A stretch of DNA of 10,627 bases from Desulfovibrio sp. (GTDB lineage Bacteria; Desulfobacterota; Desulfovibrionia; Desulfovibrionales; Desulfovibrionaceae), in NCBI GenBank assembly GCA_009773975.1, contig VSMX01000080.1:1-10627 (forward strand), read 5' to 3'. Positions 1-6,294 of this stretch are shown here, piece by piece (the first letter of the stretch is position 1; every line of letters begins with the position of its first letter). The notes below the pieces were generated by a model. That model was not told the DNA's origin. It searched no databases and worked only from the letters and a program-made list of their open reading frames with translations. The position numbers were made by a program, and so were the translations under genes.

Positions 1-22
1 AACGCGGGGGGCGGGGTTTTTT
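1..22 (+). terminator. Possible 3' half of a rho-independent terminator, cut by the window edge
   Basis: A G/C-rich run (positions 4-16) is followed directly by six T residues (17-22), the usual form of the descending arm and U-tract of an intrinsic terminator. The ascending arm would lie upstream of the window, so the hairpin itself cannot be seen. It would end a plus-strand gene outside the window. An alternative is a chance G/T-rich stretch. Confidence 0.35.
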
Positions 23-53
23 CGCCCTCCCTCTGATCTTGCCTGATTGGCGG

Positions 54-73
54 CAAGGCCCGTCAGGGCTTTG
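54..73. repeat. 20-nt hairpin repeat, copy 1
   Basis: An 8-bp stem (54-61 with 66-73, one G-T pair) closes a GTCA loop, and the pairing extends one more base pair outward (53 with 74). It matches the hairpin at 278-297 at 15 of 20 positions with the same loop, and both copies are followed by CG. The shared consensus is CAARRYCCGTCAGGRYTTTG. Two of the differing stem positions change on both sides so that pairing is kept. Confidence 0.55.
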
Positions 74-81
74 CGGCTTGC

Positions 82-114
82 GCCCGGGGGGGGGGGGTGA
101 GACCCCTCCCGGGC
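82..114. repeat. Strong hairpin containing a 12-G homopolymer
   Basis: GCCCGGG (82-88) pairs perfectly with CCCGGGC (108-114). The stem continues through a G-T pair (89 with 107) and four G-C pairs (90-93 with 103-106), about 12 bp in all. The loop spans 94-102. Positions 86-97 are twelve consecutive G residues, so part of the tract forms the stem and part the loop. A tract of this kind is prone to slippage and to sequencing error, and changes in its length would shift the stem. Its role is unknown. Confidence 0.5.
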
Positions 115-254
115 CAACCGCAGGCGTCTGATACCCCGCCCTAGAGTGCGTGGCGCGGGCTTATCAGTCCTGAAGGCCGAGGTCTCAAACCACAAAGGAA
201 CTTGCGGATGAAGGAAATAGATCCGTCTTCGGCCACTCGGGAATGTGCCTTTAT

Positions 255-274
255 GGAGAACGGCATCGTTCTCC
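255..274. repeat. Perfect 8-bp inverted repeat, 4-nt loop
   Basis: GGAGAACG (255-262) and CGTTCTCC (267-274) flank a GCAT loop. No T-tract follows, so it is not a typical intrinsic terminator. It lies three bases before the second copy of the 20-nt hairpin repeat, and the two may form one structured unit in the leader of the downstream gene or on the opposite strand. Confidence 0.5.
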
Positions 275-277
275 AAA

Positions 278-297
278 CAAAATCCGTCAGGATTTTG
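278..297. repeat. 20-nt hairpin repeat, copy 2
   Basis: A perfect 8-bp stem (278-285 with 290-297) closes a GTCA loop. Compared with the copy at 54-73, the pair at 283/292 is T-A here and C-G there, and the pair at 282/293 is A-T here and G-C there. The pair at 281/294 is A-T here and G-T there. The loop and the CG following the stem are identical. Confidence 0.55.
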
Positions 298-333
298 CGC
301 CGCGCAGCGGCGTAGGCCAGCCAAAAATCAGGC

Positions 334-362
334 TTGACGGAAAATTTGTCGTGGTTCAATAT
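334..362 (+). promoter_or_regulatory. Weak candidate promoter just upstream of the pseudouridine synthase gene
   Basis: TTGACG (334-339) matches five of six bases of a sigma-70 -35 box. At 17-nt spacing the -10 position (357-362) reads CAATAT, only three of six matches. If real, transcription would start close to the ATG at 369, giving an almost leaderless message, which would fit the missing Shine-Dalgarno. This is inference from weak motifs. Confidence 0.2.
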
Positions 363-368
363 CAATCC

Positions 369-1349
369 ATGGGCGATGAGGAAATAGAAAACGACGATCC
401 CGGCTTTCCTCCTGTAAGCTCCGAGGAAAGCGGCCAAAAATTGCTCCAGTTCTTGCAAAGAAGACTGGATTTGCCTGCCACCCTTCTGCATCGGTGGATG
501 CGGACAGGCCAGATTCGCCTCAACGGAGGGCGGGTCAAGGCTTTCGAACGCGTCAAGACCGGCGATATTGTAAGGCTGCCTCCTTTTGCGGGCAAGATTT
601 CCGGCAATTGCGGAAAAGCTGAAACTGTTGGAGAGCCTCTGGAAATTGTGGGCAAAGCCGGCAATATTCTGGCCCTGGCCAAACCTGCCGGCCTGGCCGT
701 GCATGGCGGTACTGGCCAGGTGGACAGCGTCTGCGCGAGACTGGAGGCGCAGTTCGGCAATTTGCCTTTCAGGCCTGTTCCCGCGCATCGTCTGGACCGG
801 GATACAAGCGGCATTCTTCTTTGCGGCGCTTCATACGAGGCACTTGCAGGTTTGCAGGGCGCCCTGCGCAATCATCAGACACACAAGGAATACCTTGCCT
901 GGGTGGAAGGGCGTTTCGAAACCAGCCGGCTTCTTGTGGGACGCATCGCAAAGCTTGGACCAAAGGGACGCGAAAAAATGCAGCTTTCCGCGCAAGGCAA
1001 ACTTGCCCTGTGCCTGGCGCGCCCGCTGGACAGCAATAATGACGCGAGCCTTGTGCAGCTGAGACTCCTGACCGGCAGAACCCATCAAATCCGTGCGCAG
1101 ATGGCCGCCATTGGCCATCCTGTGCTGGGCGACGTCAAGTACGGGGCCCAGAAACGATCCGGTGGAATGCTTTTGCACGCTTTTCGCGTCATTCTTCCGG
1201 AAGGCGCGACATTCACCTGTCCACCCTCCTGGTCTGGCGGTTTCATGCCGGCCGGCCTTCCCCCTGTTTTGGAAATTACCCCGGAAATTAACAGGCAGAT
1301 TGAATCGGTCGCGGCTCAATCCGCAAACAGATATAAAGGCAATATATGA
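369..1349 (+). CDS. RluA-family 23S rRNA pseudouridine synthase (RluC-like)
   Basis: Predicted to isomerise specific uridines in 23S rRNA to pseudouridine in the cytoplasm. From the ATG at 369 it is 326 residues, the usual length of RluC/RluD. An S4 RNA-binding domain occupies roughly residues 18-70. The catalytic domain carries HRLDRDTSG starting at residue 140, whose Asp143 is the expected catalytic aspartate, and a late GRTHQIRAQMAAIGHPVLGD block typical of the family. The S4 stretch with GQIRLNGGRVK and GDIVRLPP resembles RluC more than RluD, but target uridines cannot be read from sequence. Start choice: the frame is open back to an ATG at 243, which would add 42 residues lacking family resemblance and crossing two hairpins. 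GTG at 351 is another option. None of these starts has a clear Shine-Dalgarno, so 369 is preferred on domain length. The stop overlaps the next gene's start in an ATGA, implying translational coupling with der. Confidence 0.9.
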   Translation: MGDEEIENDDPGFPPVSSEESGQKLLQFLQRRLDLPATLLHRWMRTGQIRLNGGRVKAFERVKTGDIVRLPPFAGKISGNCGKAETVGEPLEIVGKAGNILALAKPAGLAVHGGTGQVDSVCARLEAQFGNLPFRPVPAHRLDRDTSGILLCGASYEALAGLQGALRNHQTHKEYLAWVEGRFETSRLLVGRIAKLGPKGREKMQLSAQGKLALCLARPLDSNNDASLVQLRLLTGRTHQIRAQMAAIGHPVLGDVKYGAQKRSGGMLLHAFRVILPEGATFTCPPSWSGGFMPAGLPPVLEITPEINRQIESVAAQSANRYKGNI

Positions 1350-2731
1350 GCGACAACAAGGAAGCCTTGCCCATTGTGGTGCTTTGCGGGCGCCCGAATG
1401 TGGGCAAATCGACGCTTTTCAACCGCCTTATCAAAAGCAACAGGGCGATAACGCACGATATGCCCGGCGTTACGCGCGACCGCATGGAGGGCATTGTGCG
1501 CCGCAAGGGCCTAAAACCTTTTGAAATTGTCGATACCGGCGGCATAACCCTGGACGCGGCTGCCAATGTGGCCGATGGACCGCAAGGCATTCGCGGTTTT
1601 GAGGCCGAAATTCTGGCCCAGGCCGACGAAGCCCTTTCCCGGGCGGCGGCCGTGGCTTTTGTTGTTGACGGCAAGGACGGCCTTTTGCCGCTTGACGAAC
1701 ATTTGGCGGCCCACATTCGCCGCAAGAACATGCCAGTGCTTTGCGTGGTCAACAAGGTTGATGGCCTGGAACGCGAAGATGAGCAGATGGCGGAATTTCA
1801 TGCTCTTGGCTTTCCCCTGCTGGCCGTATCCGCAGAACATGGTTACCAGATAAACGCCCTGTGCGAGGATCTGGCGGCCATGCTGCCGGAAGGCGGCAAG
1901 GAATGGGAAGAACTTGAAAAAAAGCCCGGCCTGCGTCTTTGCATGCTCGGACGGCCAAATGCCGGTAAATCTTCGCTGATCAATGCGATTTCCGGCCAGG
2001 AGAGAATGATTGTTTCCGATGTGGCCGGCACAACGCGCGACAGCGTTGATGTGCGTTTTGAAAAGGACGGCCATGAATATGTCTTTGTGGATACGGCAGG
2101 CGTCAGGAGACGCGCCAAAATCACCGACACTGTGGAAAAATTTTCGGTCAATTCGGCCATCAAATCGACCACCAAGGCCGGCATAACCCTGCTTGTTGTA
2201 GATAGCGACGACGGCCTGAGCCAGCAGGACAAAAGATTGCTGGACCTTCTGGACAAGCGCAAGACGCCCTTCATCATTCTCCTGAACAAGACCGATCTTC
2301 TGCCACGCGGCAAGACCGAAGAAGTCAAAAAGGAGGTTCTGGAGGCTCTGGCCTTTTGCAATCATGTGCCTGTTATGCCAGTTTCGGCTGCCACGGGCTT
2401 CAATCTGGGCAAAATTTTGCCGCTGGCCGAAGATATTCACAAGGAATGCGCCATCCGCATTCCCACAGGCAGGCTGAACCGTGCCATGGAGGAAGTTCTG
2501 GCAAGGCATCAGCCTCCCCTGGCCAACAGGCGCAGGGTTAAATTTTTCTATCTCACCCAGGCAGAATCCGAACCGCCGACCTTCGTCTTTTTTGTCAGCG
2601 ACGCGGCGGCAGTTCCCGAAAGCTATGCGCGCTATCTGGAAAAATCCCTGCGCAAGATGTTCGGCATCAAATACGCGCCCATGCGCATCCATTTCCGTTC
2701 AAGCCATCAGAAACGCTCCGCGCGCGCATAG
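1346..2731 (+). CDS. der: Ribosome biogenesis GTPase Der (EngA)
   Basis: Der is an essential GTPase with two tandem G domains that helps assemble the 50S ribosomal subunit. The 461-residue product has the full architecture. G domain 1 has its P-loop GRPNVGKS at residues 15-22, then DTGG and NKVD. G domain 2 has P-loop GRPNAGKS at 202-209, then DTAG and NKTD. A C-terminal KH-like domain (about 365-461) includes KFFYLTQAE and ends in a basic tail. An acidic linker separates the G domains near residues 175-195. All guanine-binding motifs look intact and the length is normal. The ATG overlaps the TGA of the pseudouridine synthase gene by four bases, and only a weak AAAGG lies upstream, so translation is probably coupled. 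Both genes serve the large ribosomal subunit. No clear terminator follows. Confidence 0.97.
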   Translation: MSDNKEALPIVVLCGRPNVGKSTLFNRLIKSNRAITHDMPGVTRDRMEGIVRRKGLKPFEIVDTGGITLDAAANVADGPQGIRGFEAEILAQADEALSRAAAVAFVVDGKDGLLPLDEHLAAHIRRKNMPVLCVVNKVDGLEREDEQMAEFHALGFPLLAVSAEHGYQINALCEDLAAMLPEGGKEWEELEKKPGLRLCMLGRPNAGKSSLINAISGQERMIVSDVAGTTRDSVDVRFEKDGHEYVFVDTAGVRRRAKITDTVEKFSVNSAIKSTTKAGITLLVVDSDDGLSQQDKRLLDLLDKRKTPFIILLNKTDLLPRGKTEEVKKEVLEALAFCNHVPVMPVSAATGFNLGKILPLAEDIHKECAIRIPTGRLNRAMEEVLARHQPPLANRRRVKFFYLTQAESEPPTFVFFVSDAAAVPESYARYLEKSLRKMFGIKYAPMRIHFRSSHQKRSARA

Positions 2732-2777
2732 GGCAGCCCAATTCCATTCCAAATACCTGTTTTACGGCGCGCGGTGA

Positions 2778-2808
2778 TTGACAGTCTTGCCCCAATAGGG
2801 CATGAATA
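2778..2808 (+). promoter_or_regulatory. Candidate promoter for the liv operon
   Basis: A perfect TTGACA (2778-2783) lies in the 142-nt gap between der and livJ. The region 17-19 nt downstream (2801-2808) is AT-rich but offers only a poor -10 (CATGAA or ATGAAT, three matches each). A small 5-bp hairpin (2788-2792 with 2798-2802) lies in the spacer, and CATGAA is repeated at 2801 and 2819. These could be regulator contacts, but no known operator is recognised. A promoter somewhere in this gap is likely because a new operon begins here. Confidence 0.3.
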
Positions 2809-2873
2809 AACACTTGTCCATGAAATATCCCGATTTTTGGCTCTTGCCGGAAATCTTTATCAAGGAGTGAAGA

Positions 2874-4001
2874 ATGAAAACAGGCGCGTACTTGTGTGGA
2901 GTCGTGGCGCTTGGGCTGTTGCTTGCGCAGCCGGCCCTTGCCGCCGAAAAAGTGAAACTTGGCGTGCAGGGCGCGCATTCGGGCGATTTGGCCTCCTATG
3001 GTGTGCCAAGCCTCAACGCGGTCAAAATTGTTGTTGACGACATCAACGCCAGGGGCGGCATATTGGGCGAGGCAGTCGAAGTGATCGCCCAGGATGACCA
3101 GTGCAAGCCAGAAATGGGTACAAGCGCGGCAACCAAACTGATTTCCGACAAGGTGGCCGCGGTAGTGGGCCCTATTTGTTCCGGCGCCACAACTGCTTCC
3201 CTGCCGCTTTTCGGCAATGCCGAAACGATAACGGTTTCCCCAACGGCCACCACGCCGCAACTGACTGAAGATGGCAAATATCCGCTTTTCTTCCGCACTG
3301 TTGCCAAGGACAATTCCCAGGCCAAACTGGCGAGCGATTTTATCCTCAACAAGCTCAAGGCCAAAAAGATAGCTTATCTGCATGATAACGGGGACTACGG
3401 CAAAGGCTTTGCAGACTATACCCGCGATTTCATGGAAAAGGGCGGCGCGGAAACAGTGCTTTTTGAAGCCATCAATCCAGATGCCACCGACTTTTCGGCC
3501 GTGGTGCGCAAGCTGCGCAGCGAAAAGCCCGACATCATTGTCTTTGGCGGCTATCAGCCTGCCGCTTCCAAGCTTGTGCAGCAGATGCGCCGCAATCGCG
3601 TGAAGACGCCCTTCATGGGCCCGGACGGCGTGAAGGACGAAACATTCCTCAAGATGACAGGCAAGGACGCCGAAGGCGTATATGCCACCTATCCCCGCGA
3701 CACAAGCGGTCTTGAAGAATACAAGAAAGCCCGCGAGGCCCATCTGAAGGCCTACGGGCAGGAGCCGGGCTTCGGTTATTACAATGCCTATGCGGCCACC
3801 CAGGCACTCCTGGACGCCATTGCCAAAACCGGCTCAACCGAGACGGCGAAAATCAGTGAAGCCCTGCGCCAGAACGAGGTCAACACTCCTCTTGGCAAGA
3901 TCAGGTTCAATGACAAGGGCGATGCGGTTGGCATGGGCCTTTCAATTTACCAGGTCAAAGATGGCAAGTTCGTCGAACTTGAAGACATGACAATAAACTA
4001 G
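2874..4001 (+). CDS. livJ: Branched-chain amino acid ABC transporter, periplasmic binding protein
   Basis: Periplasmic receptor that captures branched-chain (or related) amino acids and delivers them to the LivHM permease. The 375-residue product begins with a Sec signal peptide: Lys2, a hydrophobic core to about residue 18, and a likely cut after ALA at residue 23. There is no lipobox. The mature part is a type I periplasmic binding fold, opening with KVKLGVQGAHSG and containing VVGPICSGATTA. Cys77 and Cys102, 25 residues apart, match the disulfide known in the E. coli LIV-binding proteins. The start is fixed by a strong AAGGAG at 2862-2867, six bases before the ATG. It is the first gene of the liv operon. 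Exact ligand preference (Leu/Ile/Val or another amino acid) cannot be determined from sequence. Confidence 0.95.
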   Translation: MKTGAYLCGVVALGLLLAQPALAAEKVKLGVQGAHSGDLASYGVPSLNAVKIVVDDINARGGILGEAVEVIAQDDQCKPEMGTSAATKLISDKVAAVVGPICSGATTASLPLFGNAETITVSPTATTPQLTEDGKYPLFFRTVAKDNSQAKLASDFILNKLKAKKIAYLHDNGDYGKGFADYTRDFMEKGGAETVLFEAINPDATDFSAVVRKLRSEKPDIIVFGGYQPAASKLVQQMRRNRVKTPFMGPDGVKDETFLKMTGKDAEGVYATYPRDTSGLEEYKKAREAHLKAYGQEPGFGYYNAYAATQALLDAIAKTGSTETAKISEALRQNEVNTPLGKIRFNDKGDAVGMGLSIYQVKDGKFVELEDMTIN

Positions 4002-4018
4002 GGCATTTTGAAAATGCC
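4002..4018. repeat. Inverted repeat immediately after the livJ stop codon
   Basis: GGCATTTT (4002-4009) and AAAATGCC (4011-4018) form a perfect 8-bp inverted repeat around a single G, starting one base after the livJ TAG. In RNA the centre would open into a small loop, leaving about 6-7 bp of stem. No T-tract follows. It probably marks the 3' end of the livJ coding message or binds a protein as DNA. Confidence 0.5.
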
Positions 4019-4034
4019 ATTGGACTTCTGGGCT

Positions 4035-4057
4035 GGCCGCGGCTGCGGGCCGCGGCC
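4035..4057 (+). promoter_or_regulatory. GC-only hairpin between livJ and livH, likely attenuator or mRNA-stabilising stem
   Basis: GGCCGCGGC (4035-4043) pairs perfectly with GCCGCGGCC (4049-4057) around a TGCGG loop, giving nine G-C pairs. No run of T follows, so complete termination is unlikely. Stable stems between a binding-protein gene and its permease genes are known in ABC operons to protect the upstream message from 3' decay and reduce downstream expression. That role is inferred here. Confidence 0.55.
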
Positions 4058-4094
4058 TCCATGCACGGGGGCGGCTACCTAATACGATTTTCCG

Positions 4095-5003
4095 ATGGAC
4101 ATACAGTTTTTTATAGAATTGTTCTTCAGCGGCCTTACGCGGGGCAGCATCTATGCCCTGATCGCCATTGGCTATACGCTGGTTTACGGCATTATCGAGC
4201 TGATCAACTTTGCCCATGGCGAAATCTATATGCTTGGCGCGTTCACGGCCCTTTTGATTGCCGGCGTTCTCGGCATCTGGGGCTTTCCCACTGGTGGAAT
4301 CCTGATAGTGGCCGCCCTTGTGGCCATTATCTGGGTCTCGGCCTATGGCTATACGCTGGAAAAAGTGGCCTACAAGCCCCTGCGCGGCGCGCCGCGTCTC
4401 TCGCCCCTGATTTCGGCAATCGGGATGTCCATTTTTCTGCAAAATTATGTGCTTCTGGCCCAGACATCCGATTTCGTGCCTTTTCCACGCCTTTTGCCGG
4501 AAATGGAATTTCTGGAATACATTGATTATATCATGGGCCCCAGTGATTTCCTCATCCTGATCAGCAGCGCCGCCGCAATGGGCGCGCTGACCCTGTTCAT
4601 CAAGAAAACCAGGATGGGCAAGGCCATGCGGGCGACGGCCCAGAACCGCAAGATGGCCATGCTGCTTGGCATCAATACGGACAGAATCATCAGTCTGACC
4701 TTTATCATCGGCTCGGCCCTGGGCGCGCTTGGCGGCGTGCTGATTGCCTCGCACATGGGCCAGGTCAATTTCGGCATTGGTTTTATTGCCGGCATGAAAG
4801 CCTTTACAGCGGCTGTTCTCGGCGGCATCGGCTCAATTCCCGGCGCCATGGTCGGCGGCCTTGTTCTCGGTCTGGCCGAAAGCTACACCACCGGCTATTT
4901 TTCCGGCAACTACGAAGACATCCTGGCTTTTGCCATCCTGATCCTGATTCTCATTTTCCGCCCGGACGGCATCCTGGGCAAAGCCAAGGTGCAGAAGGTC
5001 TAG
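4095..5003 (+). CDS. livH: Branched-chain amino acid ABC transporter permease LivH
   Basis: Inner-membrane permease that pairs with LivM to form the translocation channel. The 302-residue protein is strongly hydrophobic with about eight predicted membrane segments. It opens with the family hallmark GSIYALIAIGYTLVYG followed by ELINFAHGEIYMLGAF. A cytoplasmic loop near residues 170-190 (MGKAMRATAQNRKMA, then LLGINTDRI) is the expected contact for the ATPases. It ends with an IFRPDGILG motif shared with LivM. An in-frame TAA at 4080-4082 forces the start to 4095, since no other start lies between. No Shine-Dalgarno is visible in the bases before it, which is unusual and suggests low translation compared with livJ. 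The stop is one base before livM. Confidence 0.95.
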   Translation: MDIQFFIELFFSGLTRGSIYALIAIGYTLVYGIIELINFAHGEIYMLGAFTALLIAGVLGIWGFPTGGILIVAALVAIIWVSAYGYTLEKVAYKPLRGAPRLSPLISAIGMSIFLQNYVLLAQTSDFVPFPRLLPEMEFLEYIDYIMGPSDFLILISSAAAMGALTLFIKKTRMGKAMRATAQNRKMAMLLGINTDRIISLTFIIGSALGALGGVLIASHMGQVNFGIGFIAGMKAFTAAVLGGIGSIPGAMVGGLVLGLAESYTTGYFSGNYEDILAFAILILILIFRPDGILGKAKVQKV

Positions 5004-5004
5004 T

Positions 5005-6294
5005 ATGGACAAGGTGGGAAAGGCCCTTCTTGTGGCAATCTGGTTTATGGTGCTTACCCTGCCGGTGATGGGCATCAAGCTCAATTTGCTGGAAAACAGG
5101 ATTCTCTGGCGTTTTGACCGACTGCTCTGGCTTGGCCTGGGCACATTTTTCCTCGCGCTTTTGTGGGACTGGGCATTTTCGCGCAAGGCCCGCGGCCTGC
5201 CAATAATGCGCCTGCCGCTTGCGCTCAAGGACAATTTTCTCGTCTTCTGGTCAAACGCCACGGTCAGGCGCGGTTCGGCCGGCATCCTGGCCCTTGGCTT
5301 GCTGGCCATGCCCCTGCTTTGCTCGTTTTACCAGACCAACATCATGATTTCGGCCATGCTTTACATCATGCTGGCCCTTGGCCTGAACATCGTCGTCGGC
5401 CTTGCGGGGCAGCTGGTGCTTGGCTATGTGGCTTTCTACGCCATCGGCGCCTATTGCTATGGCCTGCTGAACCAGGCCTTCGGCCTGGGTTTCTGGACCT
5501 GCCTGCCCGTGGGCGGTATTGTGGCCGCTCTTTTTGGTCTGGGCCTGGGCTTTCCGGTACTGCGGCTGCGCGGCGACTATCTGGCCATCGTCACACTTGG
5601 CTTTGGCGAAATTGTGCGCCTGGCTCTGCTGAACTGGACAAGCCTGACAGGCGGACCAAGGGGCGTCAGCGATATTCCCAAGCCCGGTCTTTTCGGCATT
5701 GAACTCAATATCAACGAAGCCACAATCTATATTTATTACCTCGCCCTGCTGGCTGTCGCTATAACCGTGGTTGTCATTTCCAGGCTCAAGAACTCGCGCG
5801 TGGGCCTTGCCCTGCAGGCCCTGCGGGAAGACGAAATAGCCTGCGAGGCAATGGGCGTCAACACGACCAGGGTCAAGCTCGAAGCCTTTGCCCTCAGCTC
5901 ACTCTGGGCCGGCTTTGCCGGCGTCATCTTCGCGGCCAGGACAACCTTCATCAATCCCTCAAGCTTTACCTTCATGGAATCGGCCATGATACTTTCCATG
6001 GTCGTGCTTGGAGGCATGGGATCGATCACGGGCGTGATAATCGCAGCCATCATCCTGATTCTGGCTCCCGAATATTTACGGGCCTTTTCCGAATACCGCA
6101 TGCTTATTTTCGGCGCGATAATGGTCATTATGATGATCTTCCGTCCACAGGGCCTCATGTCCGGCGAAAAGCGCCACTACAACATCACTGCGCTAAAAGA
6201 GGCAGGAGAAAAATGCGCGGCCAGCCAGCTCTTGTGGTGGAAGATCTTTCCCGCAGTTTTGGCGGCTTGCGGGCCCTCAATGATCTTTCCCTGA
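5005..6294 (+). CDS. livM: Branched-chain amino acid ABC transporter permease LivM
   Basis: Second inner-membrane permease of the complex. It is 429 residues, with an N-terminal extension of roughly 100 residues carrying two or more membrane segments, as in E. coli-type LivM (the LivM N-terminal domain). The permease core follows, with GLNIVVGLAGQLVLGYVAFYAIGAY and a coupling loop near residues 263-290 (LQALREDEIACEAMGVNTT). The family core ends at RPQGLM, after which about 43 residues remain. The last 27 (from about residue 403) are encoded inside livG in another frame, an 82-nt overlap. This tail includes a hydrophobic stretch LLWWKIFPAVLAACG and is longer than I expect for the family. GAAGG precedes the ATG, which lies one base after the livH stop. 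An error or slippage at the AAAAA before the livG start could alter the tail. Confidence 0.93.
   Translation: MDKVGKALLVAIWFMVLTLPVMGIKLNLLENRILWRFDRLLWLGLGTFFLALLWDWAFSRKARGLPIMRLPLALKDNFLVFWSNATVRRGSAGILALGLLAMPLLCSFYQTNIMISAMLYIMLALGLNIVVGLAGQLVLGYVAFYAIGAYCYGLLNQAFGLGFWTCLPVGGIVAALFGLGLGFPVLRLRGDYLAIVTLGFGEIVRLALLNWTSLTGGPRGVSDIPKPGLFGIELNINEATIYIYYLALLAVAITVVVISRLKNSRVGLALQALREDEIACEAMGVNTTRVKLEAFALSSLWAGFAGVIFAARTTFINPSSFTFMESAMILSMVVLGGMGSITGVIIAAIILILAPEYLRAFSEYRMLIFGAIMVIMMIFRPQGLMSGEKRHYNITALKEAGEKCAASQLLWWKIFPAVLAACGPSMIFP

Larger units (their letters stand above)
1..368. other. Structured non-coding region upstream of the pseudouridine synthase gene
   Basis: No convincing gene was found on either strand. 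The region is unusually rich in inverted repeats: 38-43 with 52-57; 53-61 with 66-74; 82-93 with 103-114; an imperfect pair CTGATA 128-133 with TATCAG 162-167, containing further GC pairing; GGCCGA 175-180 with TCGGCC 229-234; 255-262 with 267-274; and 278-285 with 290-297. A minus-strand frame runs through the region, but it is continuous with the antisense frame of the downstream gene and resembles no protein I know. The region could be a 3'/5' UTR, a dispersed repeat or an unrecognised structured RNA. It does not match tmRNA, RNase P RNA or SRP RNA in any motif I could find. Confidence 0.5.

Noticed and set aside
141..788. Minus-strand open frame of 215 codons over the start of the pseudouridine synthase gene
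   Set aside because: Most of it is antisense to a clear gene, its product resembles no family I know and has low-complexity, proline/arginine-rich composition. The part outside the gene lies in the repeat-rich region. Protein homologues matching the segment 141-362 would change this view.
1511..2692. Minus-strand open frame of 393 codons opposite der
   Set aside because: It lies wholly antisense to a well-supported Der gene and shows no recognisable domain. Long antisense frames are expected from the codon bias of GC-rich genes.
2718..2774. CCGCGCGC/GCGCGCGG inverted repeat around the der stop as a der terminator
   Set aside because: The arms are about 41 nt apart, low in complexity and not followed by a T-tract, so a chance match is more likely.
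2837..2855. Possible sigma-54 promoter (TGGC followed by TTGC) before livJ
   Set aside because: The two elements are only two bases apart, far from the GG-N10-GC spacing that sigma-54 needs.
2667..3743. Minus-strand open frame of 358 codons opposite livJ and the upstream gap
   Set aside because: Antisense to livJ, with no domain or ribosome binding site. The sense strand has a signal peptide and a complete binding-protein fold.
3942..4754. Minus-strand open frame of 270 codons opposite livJ-livH
   Set aside because: Antisense to conserved permease sequence, with polar low-complexity composition and no family resemblance.
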